In this document: in pieces, positions 1 to 11,193 of the stretch
Layout of the letters: the number at the start of each line of letters is the position of its first letter
Numbering within the stretch: the stretch's first letter is position 1
From: Umbelopsis isabellina
Taxonomy: Eukaryota > Mucoromycota > Umbelopsidomycetes > Umbelopsidales > Umbelopsidaceae
Assembly (NCBI GenBank): GCA_016758905.1
Contig: JAEPQZ010000010.1
Coordinates: forward strand, 124,001 to 188,000
Reading direction: 5' to 3'
Length of the DNA stretch: 64,000 bases
Position numbers and translations under genes: made by a program
The notes under the pieces: generated by a model
What the model saw: the letters and a program-made list of their open reading frames with translations, nothing else
What the model was told of the DNA's origin: nothing
Databases searched by the model: none

Positions 1-65
1 TGGCTTGTATAAATTAAAAACACTTTCATAGACAATGAACACATAATAACACTCATGATTCAAAG

Positions 66-1606
66 AAAATTGAAAAATTAGGAGAAGGTAAAGAGAATTT
101 GCGGCCCACAGCTTTATTACCGTTGTATACGCATGGTAGAATATGGCGCCTAATCTGCATCTACTAGGTACCTACGGTATCGTGTACAAAGCTCAAAATA
201 GAGATACGAATGAAGTTGTAGCATTGAAGCGGATTCGCCTTGATAATGAAGAAGAGGGGGTAATGTGATCTTTGCGTGTATGTATGATTCACCCACCGTA
301 GCGCTCCTAGCTAACACGGATTATCAGGTTCCGTGTACCGCCATTCGTGAGATATCCCTTCTCAAAGAGCTCAAGCACCCAAACATCCTCAGGTGAGATA
401 GTTAGCCCATAGTATGCTCAACAAACACTCACCCTAAACTTTTGTTCCTCGACAGATTGTATGATGTTTTGCATACAGAGAAAAAATTGACCCTTATCTT
501 TGAATACCTGGATTCCGATTTAAAAAAGTTTCTGGATTCGTACGGTGGTGATATCGACATTTTGACGATAAAGGTGAAGATCTAATAGCAGTATATCGTG
601 GCATTATACAAATCAGCTGATTCAATGTGTCCTCTTTCAGCAATTCATGTATCAATTATTGAAGGGCATAGCGTTTTGTCACGAGCACAGAGTTTTACAC
701 AGAGTAAGTATAATATTTAATGATCAGCCTCCACCTCTCATTGCAAAGAAGCTAATCACAGTTTTAGGATCTCAAACCACAGAATTTGCTGATCAACAAG
801 GTCATTACGATACCTCATCTTTTTTCATTTTATATTTTCTTGATCTAATATGATGTCGTATTAACAGAAGGGCGAGTTGAAATTGGGCGATTTCGGCTTA
901 GCTCGTGCGTTTGGAATACCCGTGCGAAATTATTCTCATGAGGTTTGTCATTGCATTTCTCCTTTCCCTCATGCGTTAGTCGTATACTGACTCTCAACTC
1001 ATATTTCAGGTTGTCACGCTTTGGTATCGGGCGCCAGATGTGCTGATGGGTTCTAGACAATACTCAACTTCCATTGATCTTTGGTCAGCTGGATGCATCT
1101 TTGCTGAGATGTCTTCAGGGCGACCTCTGTTCCCTGGAAGCTCCATATCAGATCAGCTGCAACGCATCTTCAAAGTTCTAGGCACACCAACCGAAGAAAC
1201 ATGGCCTGGCGTCTCTCGACTTCCCGAATACAAGGTATGTTATATATTTTGATATGGTTCTTTTACGAATTGACGCCTAATTTTAAATTTTCAGCGTGAT
1301 TTCGAGATCTTTGGTCGGATACCGTTGGAATCCTTGCTGCCGAAATTGGATCCATTGGGTATTGACTTGTTGAAGGTGAGTGAAAAGTCGAATACATCAC
1401 TGGTAAAGGCACAATTAATAACACATTCATCCAGCGTCTTATTGAGTATGTTCCTGAGAAGAGACTCAGCGCAAACGAGGCGTTACGTCGTAAGTGATCA
1501 TTTTGATGACTTTGCATTCACTGCGTATATATCTTACTGAATTGACATCGATATCTTAGATCCATACTTTGACGACTTACGCAAGCGTGAGCAGTCGCTC
1601 GATTAA
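66..1606 (+). CDS. Cyclin-dependent kinase, Pho85/CDK5-like with a PCTAIRE helix (5' partial)
   Basis: Serine/threonine kinase of the cell-cycle/nutrient CDK group. Eleven exons can be joined by frame, among them 168-259, 328-392, 456-573, 641-703, 768-800 (33 nt), 868-942, 1010-1234 and 1560-1606. The translation shows the glycine loop [10 protein letters not shown], the cyclin-binding helix PCTAIRE, the catalytic [24 protein letters not shown], and [12 protein letters not shown]. The [11 protein letters not shown] activation segment and LPEYK C-lobe resemble Pho85/CDK5, whereas PCTAIRE is usual for CDK16-18. The gene ends at TAA 1604-1606. No start codon lies in frame in the window: the first supported exon begins near 66 after an AAG acceptor, so the initiator exon is at or beyond the left edge. 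Kinase identity is certain; the subfamily is likely. Confidence 0.9.
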
Positions 1607-1989
1607 ATGTCCGGAACAGTGATCGTTTACGACTTTAGAGATCTCAACACCTATATACAATTTTTCAATATTTTCTTCGTCCATCGTCGTCATCACTTTT
1701 TGGGGTCACCAATTGTCGGCCACATCTCCTCCCAATGTAATTTCGCATATAATGGCGACCTATTATATCTACTATTGTTCGCCACTTTCACGTCTATAAA
1801 ATACACATTGCTATTGCCGTAACACTGCACTTCCATGTGGAACATGTATTATCCCTTGCGTGTGTATGAAATGTTTATAGAGCTTAGATTGTATGAAGTT
1901 TCTAGCTAAGTGATGAGTTGAATATGTGAGAACAATGAAGAAGTACAATGCATTTGTCCAGATATGTACATGCTAAAAGCTACGCTAGC
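1607..1989. other. Convergent 3' intergenic region
   Basis: This stretch lies between the stop codons of the CDK (+) and the La gene (-). It is AT-rich and fits two facing 3' UTRs. I see no gene, repeat or RNA in it. Confidence 0.6.
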
Positions 1990-3670
1990 TTAAGCATCAA
2001 TCTTGGCTTCTTTGACTTGTGGGATACCTGTGTGTTCAGTTTCTAATTTGCGCTTAAGAGAAGGAGCAGAATCGTTGTTCTCTTTCTCATTGGATCTTTG
2101 TCCACCGCGATCCCGGCCACCTCGTCCTCGATTGTTTCCTCGGCCACGACCACGACCGCGACCACGCCCACGGCCACGAGAATCGCCGCCGTCGCGTTTA
2201 GCCAGTTTGGCATTTTTCTTTTCCCAAAATGCCTGTGATTCCTCCTCTGTGAATATTACAGGTGATAAGTAATCATTATCGTATGTATATGTATGTGGTT
2301 CGCTCGATCAAAACAATTACCGTTGGGGATAGTGAATTCCATGTTAAGTTCACCACCATTAAACTTTTCCATAGCTTCTTCTGGAGTAATATCACGAAGT
2401 TGAATAACGCCAGTTCCTTCACCTATAAAGTCAATCCAGCCAACTTGCTCAGCTCCAATTAATTCCTACCAAGTCAAACGTATCAATAAGCAATTTTTAG
2501 TCAAAAAGGTTAAAAGTGGAGGACAGATTGCATACCTTAACTTGAGAAATGCTTTTGTCAGCAGCATTGGCAAACTTGATAAGCTTCTTTGGTCTTTGTT
2601 GTCGAACTCGCTCTTCCCAAGGTCGCTTAGCCCAATCTTCATCCTTGTGCTCCTCATATTTGAGTAGAATATATTGGCGTCTATGTGATTGATGTTTAGT
2701 TCATAAAGCTACAAAAATTTAATACTTGAGTTTTGCTATCACTTACTTGGGCATTATTTCGATGAGATTATCATCAAAGGTGAGTTTCTTAGCGCAAACC
2801 TCTTCGGCCGCTCCTGAGGTTTCAAATTCAATGAATGCGCTGCCCTATATATGAATATTGTGTTAAGGACTGCTAAAAGTCGATCAGGATGTTCATAGCC
2901 TTTTACCTTAAACTTCTTGTCAGCATCCTTTCTCAACTTGATGGATTTGATGTTTGCATGTTGCTCAAAGAACCGAGTAATTTCTTTTTCAAGAGAGTCT
3001 ACTTTGTATTCGCCGTCATAGCCTTCCGCGTCTGGGTTAGGAAATCCTTTCTATATGAACTTTTTAGTACTAGAACAAGTGACTAAGGCAAGTGACTGAA
3101 TCAGTTGCAAACATTATAGACTCACGGCATAGATTGATCTGTCCACTTTTGGATCTTTCAATGAAATATGCAGAGCCTTCGATTCAAATTTCGGTCCTGA
3201 TTCGCTTTGATCGGTTTCAGCATTGATATCTGCTTTCTCCTCACTCTTGCTAATTCTTCTGATTTTAGTATCATCTTCGTTTAATTGAAGTAAGGAAGAA
3301 GTTCGAATGGCTTCCAAAAGGGCAGGAACATCACCCGTGATAATAGCTTTGACCTTCTTGAAATTGCTAACTTTCTTGACGGTAACCCCTGAATAAGAGA
3401 CGACATAATTTTAATTTAAGTGAATTGTGCGTCTGAAACGTATAACACAATCATGGCCAGTAACTTACATCCTTCTGGTGTTTGCTCGACCAGTTCCTTT
3501 AGAAACTGATCTTTGGCCAAGTTCTCATCGCTGAAGATCTCTTCGATCACTTGGCAGATCTGCCGTTGCAAGTCAGTAGCTTGAGGCTTCTGCTTTTCTG
3601 GGGCAGAATCGGTGACTTGACCGTCGGCCTGAGTACTTTCAGTGGTTTCCGGGGGATACTCTGCTAACAT
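1990..3670 (-). CDS. LHP1: La protein (genuine La/Lhp1 RNA chaperone)
   Basis: La binds the UUU-OH ends of nascent RNA polymerase III transcripts and protects pre-tRNAs during 3' maturation in the nucleus. The reverse-strand translation starts MLAEYPPE at 3670 and carries an N-terminal La motif (ICQVIEEIFSDENLAKDQFL, then LLQLNEDDTKIRR). A central RRM follows (LRKDADKKFKGSAFIEFE), then a C-terminal xRRM-like domain (EQVGWIDFIGEGTGVIQLRD). The tail is an RG-repeat block rich in RGRGRG followed by a basic KRK stretch, and ends KEAKIDA. The domain order matches genuine La and not the La-related proteins LARP1 or LARP4. At least five introns of about 60 bp interrupt it. It is divergent from the tRNA-modifying dus gene, 101 bp away. 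Confidence 0.9.
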
Positions 3671-3771
3671 TGTAAAGTACTGCGTAGATCACAAAGTTGT
3701 TAGCTCACGCGGCAACGCACAATAAGCCAGGCACAATTTTTTTTTAACAAAGAAAGCGGGGTTAAAGTGCG
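3671..3771. promoter_or_regulatory. Bidirectional promoter La / Dus
   Basis: Only 101 bp separate the La start (3670, minus) from the dihydrouridine synthase start (3772, plus). Both transcripts must initiate here or inside the neighbouring gene. No clear TATA box is visible; an A/T-rich run lies near 3738-3750. Inference from spacing. Confidence 0.5.
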
Positions 3772-5243
3772 ATGGAAAAAAAAGGGTATCAAGCCGTGGT
3801 TGCTCGACATTCAACAAGTGTCACTATGACAGTCAATGGCAGCACTAGAGCCATAGGCCGGTTGTTTAGAGCTGTGAGCATCGCACCAATGATAGACGTT
3901 ACTAATCCCGTAAGTAATTTGACTCGCAACAAGGCAGCACCGAAGATACATTCAAAGTAACCGCTTTCTTAAAGCACTTTCTGCAAATGCTTCGAATCAT
4001 TTCGCCTCGATACACTTTGTATACTGAAATGATACATGCGAATGCAATCATAAACAACCGACATGATATATCGAGATTTGTTGGCGACGCAAACCCAGAT
4101 ACAGTGGTACAGTTGGGAGGTTGCGAACCTCAAGCTATGGCAACCGCTGCAAAGATTGTTCAGGACCATGGTTTCCGAGAAGTCAATATCAATGTGGGTT
4201 GCCCTAGCGATCGGGTTCAGCATGGAAATTTTGGAGCTGTACTTATGAAGAGCCCTCATGTGGTTGCAAATATACTGAACGAAATGAATAAGAAGTCGGT
4301 TAACATACCTGTCACCATCAAATGTCGTACCGGTGTTGACAAGTTCGATTCATTAGAGTTCTTACAAGATTTTGTAAGTTTATACCTTTGAGATGATACT
4401 GTATTTCAGTTTGACTTATTTTTTATCGTTTATAGATTGATGCACAATTGTGTTCCGAGAGACCACCACCACATTTCATAATTCACGCTCGAAAATGCTT
4501 CCTCCAAGGACTATCTCCAAAGCAGAATCGCAATATACCCCCTTTAGATTATAATAGAGTTTGGAAAACTGCTCAGAAATATCCTGATACAATTTTTTCC
4601 ATCAACGGAGGATTTAAAACGGTAGAGACAATAGCGGATGCTCTCACTAAAGTTGACGGATGTATGATTGGACGTGAGGGTATGGACAATTTGCAATGCC
4701 ACGAATGTTAATTTGTTATATCTCATTTAACCTTGCTACTTATTCATAGTAATGGATAACCCAATGTTTTTACAGCAATTGGATAGAGGTTTGTTTAGCT
4801 ATTGTGCACGTTTTAGCTTAGGTCACACATTTTAACGATGATCATCCATAGCCTTATACCAGGTACCTGAAAGTCAGCTGCAGTCCGCAGAGGTCATCAT
4901 TGATCGCTATTTAGGTAAAACTTTTGAAGATGCCACTGTTATTGTTGTCCATTTTCAGCAACTAACCTTCTTTTCAGCCTACGTTGACGACTTTCTTACA
5001 AGCAAGCCAGCAGGCTCACATCTGCCATCAATGGCTATAATGATGAAGCCACTGATGATGCTCTACCGCAGCGGATATGGCAGACGGTTCCGTCGAGCAC
5101 TAGGAGAAGGAATGACAGAGGCTAGAAAAAGTTACCCACACAAATGTCATTGGGATTTAGCACCCGTTGTATATAAGGCTCTTGAACAAGCCAAAATTGT
5201 AGATATAGAGAATGATCAACATTGCAAGCAAGCCAGCATGTAA
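3772..5243 (+). CDS. tRNA-dihydrouridine synthase, DusA type
   Basis: FMN-dependent enzyme that reduces uridine to dihydrouridine in the D-loop of tRNA. Exons join across introns at 3910-3974, 4374-4435, 4680-4749, 4789-4851 and 4915-4977. The protein shows SIAPMIDVTNPHFLQ (flavin-barrel start), YTEMIHANAI, VQLGGCEPQAMA, the catalytic-cysteine motif NINVGCPSDRVQHGNFG, then FIIHARKCFLQGLSPKQNR, PPLDYNRV, SINGGFKT and GCMIGREVMDNP. These match bacterial DusA closely, and match the eukaryotic Dus1-Dus4 types less well. A C-terminal helical RNA-binding region (YVDDFL through GRRFRRALGEGM) ends at TAA 5241-5243. The N-terminal 45 residues are basic and hydroxylated and could be an organelle-targeting sequence. 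Family assignment is sure; the position modified (U20/20a by analogy) is inference. Confidence 0.9.
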
Positions 5244-5391
5244 CACAAAAGTAGCGAGTAACTCATAGTCTAATAATATTTTGTATTTCTTTCTTGGTGA
5301 AAAGTAATTTTGGGCTATTGTACAGAGTTTCAAGTTTTTGTCGGATTCGATAACAAAAGCATGAATGTTTTTATGGTCTATAGTGTATGGT

Positions 5392-5750
5392 CTAGTGGGT
5401 AAGGACCTTGCGACCCTTCATCTGGCGTCGTAGCAACACACGGCGCCCATTCTTCTTTGTGATACGAGCAAGGAAACCATGTCGACGCTTTCGGACCAAG
5501 TTTGATGGTTGGTATGTGTTTCCGTAGGTAACGAAACGTAGTTGTGAAAGGATCGGGGAAGAAGACAACGGATTCAATCGGCTACGGACATTGCACATAA
5601 ATGTTAATGTTAAAGTTCAAAGGGGCTATTATAGCGACAACGGGTCAGTACGAACCTAAAAATTGGGGTGGTTGATGGGGCAACGTTGGCGTTAACGCTG
5701 GCACGAGCAGTTGTTCGGATTGCCGAAAATACAGTAGTAAAAAGTGACAT
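5392..5750 (-). CDS. Mitochondrial ribosomal protein bL34m
   Basis: Small protein of the mitochondrial large subunit, about 93 residues in two exons (5656-5750 and 5392-5581). The first exon encodes a typical targeting leader beginning [17 protein letters not shown]. The second encodes the bL34 core [18 protein letters not shown] followed by [14 protein letters not shown] and stop. Length and the C-terminal lysine/arginine pattern match bL34 plus a presequence. It lies in tandem with uL3m, also a mitoribosomal gene. The donor (GTTCGT) is weaker than its neighbours, but frame and homology fix the junction. Confidence 0.88.
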
Positions 5751-6040
5751 TTGGACAAAGGAGTAACTTCTCGGGTGCGTAGAGGACAAATTTTTGTTTT
5801 GATTAAATGTATTTTTTACTCATAGAAAACATTAGCAATTTTGAAACAGCGACACCTAAGGGCTGTCAAATAGTCGAGTGTTCATTTGTACATTATGTAC
5901 TATAGTAACAATGTATCTCTCTAGGTAGATGCTAATTTCGATGTAGTGGAGTAGTATATTTCAAAGAAAAAAAAGATTTTAGCTATCTGCCGGTGGTGAT
6001 AACCTCTATAAATTCATGTACAGTTTTTGTGAATAATTGT

Positions 6041-7170
6041 CTATTCTTTAGTCGTGAATGGGTCCTTGCCCTCTCCGCTGTTAGCAATAAGTTCTCGTGG
6101 CATGGATTCGAGACTGGCTTCATTTATAGTTGGGAACGGTGGTGGTAAAGCATCACTGGGAAATCTTTTGGCTCCATGCTTCTTCACAGCATCCTTAACT
6201 TGCACAAATTGATCATCAAATCCAGGGATGCATCCCTTGACGTAAATCAAATTGAGTTCGGTATCAATCTTCAAAACTTTCAAGCTCTGAACTGTTACGC
6301 TCTTGCCGCCCATTCTACCGGCCATCTTTTTGCCCTTGAACACTTTACTGGGCCACTATGTGTCAGATGTAACATTAGACAAAAACTCATCATTAGCTTG
6401 TTTGATTGAATGTGATTACAAACATACCTTGCGTTGACCAGTGGAACCAGCAGATCTATGTGCCAAGGAGACACCATGAGAAGCGGGAAGACCACTGAAA
6501 TTCCATCTCTTCATTACACCAGCAAAACCTTTACCAATACTAAAATGGTAGATGTGATTAGTTCGTCTATGATGTTAACCCAAATATATTCTAGCCGAAT
6601 GAACTTACGATGGAGCTGTCACATCTACAAATTGACCAGGAACAAAGTGAGCAGCGCTAAGAGAGGTACCAATTGGCAATACAGCATCGGTGGTAACTCT
6701 GAATTCGGCAACTGATTGCTTGGGCTGAACATTGAGCTTTGAGTAATGAATTGCCATTGGCTTTGTGACATTCTTTTTGTTAGTGCATCCAACTTGCAGA
6801 GCAGTATATCCATGCTTCTCTTCGGTTCGCACATCAAGAACTTGGACATCCTCAAGCTACAAAAAGTTTATGGTGAGTTTAATTCCAGTTACAAACAGCT
6901 CGGATATCTCATTGTTGTGGGATAGAGTACCTGAAGAATAGTTGTAGGCATTCTTGCGCCCCACTCGTCCCAGAAAGTGGACATTCCCTTCTTTCTTGCG
7001 ATGATTCCTACTCGCTGGGAATGAGGAGTCCATGCAGGTGATTGATCTGAGGTGGCGGCAGCTTGTCGAACTACAGCACTGTTGTGAATGCAAGCAGCAA
7101 GGATGGGCCTAGCGCTCTTTGTCGTTATTGCTGAAGCAAAGCTAGGAAGCAGCTTCGTAAGTGAGTTCAT
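6041..7170 (-). CDS. Mitochondrial ribosomal protein uL3m
   Basis: Large-subunit mitoribosomal protein that helps form the peptidyl-transferase region. The start at 7170 ([14 protein letters not shown], basic and hydroxylated) gives a mitochondrial presequence. Mature features are [34 protein letters not shown], and the uL3 signature [13 protein letters not shown] with [35 protein letters not shown] follows. The C-terminus FTTKE ends at 6041. At least three introns (near 6355-6430, 6540-6610 and 6857-6930) are removed. It is head-to-head with the cytosolic ribosomal gene eL33. Confidence 0.92.
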
Positions 7171-7367
7171 GACTGATAATAACGAATCAAAAAGGCTCGA
7201 GGAACGAAATTGGCTGTTTGTTTCGTTGATAGCAAAAAAAATTTGGACAAGCACAAAGTTACTTTTTTGATGCAAAGCACGTGACTAAAATTTCCGTTCG
7301 TTGGCCAGGCACTTTTCTGAAGACCAAGGGAACAACCCATCAAAGATCCTTCTTCTTACATATCCAG
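7171..7367. promoter_or_regulatory. Shared promoter uL3m / eL33
   Basis: There are 197 bp between the divergent starts of a mitochondrial (7170, minus) and a cytosolic (7368, plus) ribosomal protein gene. A pyrimidine tract (CTTCTTCTTACATATCCAG) immediately precedes the eL33 start, as is common for fungal ribosomal genes. A GCACGTGA motif at 7277-7284 contains the CACGTG E-box, a candidate bHLH (Cbf1-like) site. Function is inferred. Confidence 0.5.
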
Positions 7368-8130
7368 ATGTCTCGGTGCGTATATCAACCATTTTACTTG
7401 CCAATATCGATTGTTGTTCAAGAGATGGATAGAACGATGGATGGATGGATTCTCTGTCGATAGCATACCATACGCCTACTTAGACGACATTTAGATTCTT
7501 TGAACCAAAACTTTGCCATCACCATTTTCAGCTTCTTTTCAAACCTGATTGGCTTTCGGTTATAACCAAGACTACAGCTCTTCGCCATAATCACATTCTT
7601 TGTATGTCATCATACCTCACTGCTGCACCAAACCGCATTTACTACAACTACTGGGAATCTTTATCCATCCACGATTTGTTCTCCATCCTGATCTTGAATT
7701 CTCAAAGTTTTACTCATAACATTTGGACTAATCATCTTTCTTTTCTCTCAAACAGTCTTTACAGCAAGGGCCGTGTTTTGGGCTACGAGCGTGCCAAGCG
7801 CAACCAGAACGAGAACACCTCTCTCATCCAAATTGAGGGTGTCCAAACTCCTTCCGATGCTCAATTCTACCTCGGTAAGCGCATCGCTTTCGTTTACCGT
7901 GCTAAGCGTGAGGTCAACGGCAGCAAGATCCGTGTCATCTGGGGCCGTGTCACCCGTGCTCACGGTGGAAACGGTGTCGTCAAGGCCAAGTTCCGCAACA
8001 ACCTTCCCCCCAAGACCTTTGGTGCTTCCGTCCGTGTGGTAAGTGTTGCTAACTAGTTAATCCCTATGATATGAATGCAGTATGATATTAATATTACACA
8101 TTATAGATGCTCTATCCCTCCAACATCTAA
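7368..8130 (+). CDS. RPL33: 60S ribosomal protein eL33 (RPL33/L35A)
   Basis: Structural protein of the cytosolic large subunit, about 107 residues. Exon 1 holds only ATGTCTCG (7368-7375). A long intron (7376-7755, 380 bp) follows, as is typical after the first codons of ribosomal genes. Exon 2 (7756-8038) begins [17 protein letters not shown] and contains [32 protein letters not shown] and [14 protein letters not shown]. Exon 3 (8107-8130) adds MLYPSNI and stop. Codon use is strongly biased toward C-ending codons, consistent with high expression. I looked for a box C/D snoRNA in intron 1 and saw none; the intron contains a short GATG-type repeat near 7428-7450. Confidence 0.95.
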
Positions 8131-8614
8131 GTTTGAAATGGAATATATGCAGCTGTGAGATTTCTAGAATGGATATCTCATTACTTGACAGTTGTAAATT
8201 TGTCATTAAAAACTAAGAATAAAAAACAAATTGCTGTAATTACACAAAGATAAACCACACTCGCCCTTTTTTGTGATGTCGTTCCGATTGCTGGCATTTT
8301 TGAAAGAGCCCAGTATTAAAGTGAGGTCTGTTAATTAACTTTTGGAGACATGAACTAAGCTAGAGCTCGCCGTATCTTACTCAGTACTTATTACCAATAC
8401 TTTATCTATCGATGTTCTATCGATGTTCTCTTTATACAACTTTCCCCCTTCCCATACCCTTAACAACAACAGCTCAAAACCATTTGCAAAAGCTGACATC
8501 AGTCAAAATATGTGTAAAGATAAGTTGGTTTATACATTAGGTCTAACCGAGATATTAACACAGCTCAGTAGATTGAGTAGATTGAGACTATTACAATAGA
8601 TCCGCGACAACCAT
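8131..8614. other. Convergent intergenic region with a short tandem duplication
   Basis: 3' flanks of eL33 (+) and of the small membrane protein (-). The one visible structure is an 11-bp perfect tandem duplication, TATCGATGTTC, at 8407-8417 and 8418-8428. No gene is seen. Confidence 0.5.
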
Positions 8615-8935
8615 TTACAAACGGATACCACCGTTGTACTTGGCATAACCAAGAATGACAGCAGTAGCAGCAACGAAGCCTAGAGAAGGTACAGTAATTA
8701 GCATCAACGCGTCAGCAAGGCCCTTACACAAAATTATCATTGACTACTCACCACCAATGAAACCAGAAACTTGGGGAGAGCTCAAAAAGTTCTCGGCTTC
8801 CTGAACCTTGGGGCGGGCACGGATGCGAAGATCATCGATCTCTTTGCGAAGACGAGTGACCTCTTGCTGGGCTTCAGCAGAGAAACTGTCGATGTTGGCG
8901 TTGATCTTTCTTTCGGTTTGTTTTGAGTCTGACAT
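8615..8935 (-). CDS. Small single-pass membrane protein, coiled-coil N-terminus
   Basis: Two-exon gene of about 82 residues. The N-terminus (MSDSKQTERKINANIDSFSA then EAQQEVTRLRKEIDDLR) is a predicted amphipathic or coiled-coil helix. The C-terminus SGFIGGFVAATAVILGYAKY is a glycine/alanine-rich membrane segment followed by NGGIRL. The splice joins GGT G to GC TTC across an intron at about 8680-8748. The form resembles small fungal mitochondrial outer-membrane proteins of the OM14 C-terminal type. That is a weak resemblance from memory, not a demonstrated homology. Codon use is biased like highly expressed genes (GCT, GTC, CGT). I do not assign a function. Confidence 0.75.
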
Positions 8936-9108
8936 GATGCTTGAAGTGAAGGTTTTCTTTTGATAAAGAAGAATTTTATTTTGTCGACGCCAGGTTAAGC
9001 ACTATTTATACAAGGCTCTGTGGACATACGATTGGGAATTTTCGGTGATGATGACACAATGATACAATCCCATATGAGATACACTATATCACTTTAGCTG
9101 GCTGTGCC

Positions 9109-11193
9109 CTACAGCAGCGCTAAATCCATTTCTAACAATGCTATTCTAAACCTCTTAATGCTTTGTACCTTACTTATGCTGTTTATATCCTTCGCTTTGC
9201 TAATATTTGTCGTATTTTCGTGCAAGACTGGCTCAGGCAGGTTAATCAAAGATCGTTCATGTGATACTAGTTGGGTACAAAACGGATTTGGCCTGACGTC
9301 AGTGTCCCCATTTCTCCGCTCACGGTTCAGCTTGGATGTGCCAAACAGGAGCTGTGGATTGAACAGTTTGAACCGTAACAATTCATTTTGGCTGCTATAA
9401 TCACAGATTAGAATTTTTTGAGTATCTAATCTGAGAAATCCGGTTCGCTTCAATTTGTTTTGTACACTTTTGGCTCGAAGCGTTGTAATACCTTTCAATC
9501 GTAACGCGCATGAAAGTCAGCTTGAGTAAAATTATATAACGTGTTTTAAGACAATAATACACTTGCCGATGGCCGAAGCTATCTGACGTATATCTTTGTT
9601 CCAGCCATGATGCCAGAGGTAATAGAGAGATTGCCGAAAAATACAAAGATCACAAAATATTGTTTTGTCAATAGCCGTTGATATACCGCCATTGGCAATC
9701 TTGCACTCAAAGCAAATCCCTTCTCTGGCAGAGTTGTCCACCCAGTAGCCATAGCAAACAGAGTGACCGTAATTGCCACATCTTTCGCATTTTTTCTGAC
9801 GAGATATTACAAAACAGAGACATGAATATCTTACTGTGATGAAGTAAAAGGCAACTCTATGCTATGAGCTCACCGTGTTGACAGAAGTTAGTGTAGCCCT
9901 GGTGCCGCAAATACAATTTGTAGTGAGTTGATGGATCGTAGGCTCTATTTCTTCTGCCTTTATAGCACTTTGATGATGCTTATTAGCTGGATGAGAAGTT
10001 GATGCAACACCGTGTTGCGCAGAGTTTGCGAGAACTGATCTATGGCACCTGTGGTGGCCCAGTGCTGGACAAATTATCTTCATGACATCGGGCGGGATCC
10101 CGTAAGCCAAGTGTATGACATCAATTATGTCTTCTCGCGTTTCTGTAAAGAGGCTACTGAATAGTTCTTCAACATTCTCAGTATTTACGCATTCTGAACA
10201 ATGGCTGTCAATATTGTGCACATCATCATTATTATTATTAGCATCGAGAGTTATTATCTTTTGCTTCTCAACATGATCATTTTGGTGGGTCAGCAATGAT
10301 GAATCCAAACGATAATATTTAGCATTTAGTACGTTTAACGTGAGCCTGTTGATGGAGAGTGTTCAATAAGCCGTACTAAGGATACAAGAGAAACATGCGC
10401 TTACAAATAGCTCCCCGTATGATATCGAAAGACCATGTATCTTGTCATTTGGCACTGAGGCAGGTCTTTGGCTAAGCAGAAAAAGGGACACTTGTATTCA
10501 GGTGGAGTTGCATTGTTGTAGATCATTTTTAAGGATGCATGTTGTCTATCAGCAAGCGGCTATATACATGTTGGTTATGTGCAATAATGTTGTAATCGGA
10601 TGTAACAACTAACCTTCATATTTTGCAAGTGACTCATTAACATTGCTATGCATTTCATCAACGAGAACAAGTCGCTTTGTTGGCCGTTATCATTTTCAAA
10701 TATAAACTCATATTGTTCGCTTTCCTGATCAACGTTGTAGGTGTTGCTATGAAAGACAAGTATGACTGACATCAAGTGCTGATGGTCGCTGGCATCCATT
10801 ATGCTCTTAGCCTTTTGCCGCGTAAAAACGTTACTTAAATTCATATTTGAAACTGCCCGTGTAAAAGCATTCACCGTACAAGAACTTCACATAGCACATT
10901 CGCCTCATAGCAGACATCATATTTCAAGTTCTTGGCTACAAGATCTGTTTAAAATGAGTATCTGGTGGATATTGTATGAAGTGGTAGCCATTCGACCACT
11001 CACTGTAGTCTTGCCAATGTAGTATCTCATCATCATAGCATTCCTTCGGAAACACTCCTCTTAATAACAAACGAGTTGGCACACAAGTTGATTAGCGTTT
11101 TACATTCAAAAAACGAATTCAGCCATAATATTACCTCAAGTATGTTATACAACCGATTGATAATGATAGAACTTGAGTCAGGGTTGCAGACAT
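9109..11193 (-). CDS. HOP1: Meiotic HORMA-domain protein Hop1
   Basis: Chromosome-axis protein that promotes meiotic double-strand breaks and homolog bias. The HORMA part is built from small exons: LSIGCITYLRGVFPKECY, KNLKYDVCYEANVLCEVLV, NAFTRAVSNMNLIILVF, ESEQYEFIFENDNG, and YNNATPPEYKCPFF. An acidic linker follows, then a PHD-like zinc finger (CICG, CERCGNYGHSVCYG, ICFECK). A winged-helix-like tail (CIFRQSLYYLWHHGWNKD, IRQIASAIG) completes the Hop1 chromatin-binding module. The stop is at 9109. The start at 11193 is the best in-frame ATG, but an upstream exon is possible. Between EVLV and NAFT (about 10873-10878) the frame shifts by one base with no plausible intron. This could be an assembly indel or real damage. 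Identity is confident; exact structure is not. Confidence 0.8.

Noticed and set aside
7376-7755. Possible snoRNA in the 380-bp first intron of eL33
   Set aside because: No C box (RTGATGA) with a matching D box (CTGA) and terminal stem on the sense strand; the length alone is common for ribosomal-protein introns.
9294-9301. Perfect CRE (TGACGTCA), also at 13541-13548
   Set aside because: Both lie inside coding exons (hop1 and the Myb gene) far from starts; an 8-mer of this kind is expected by chance in 64 kb.
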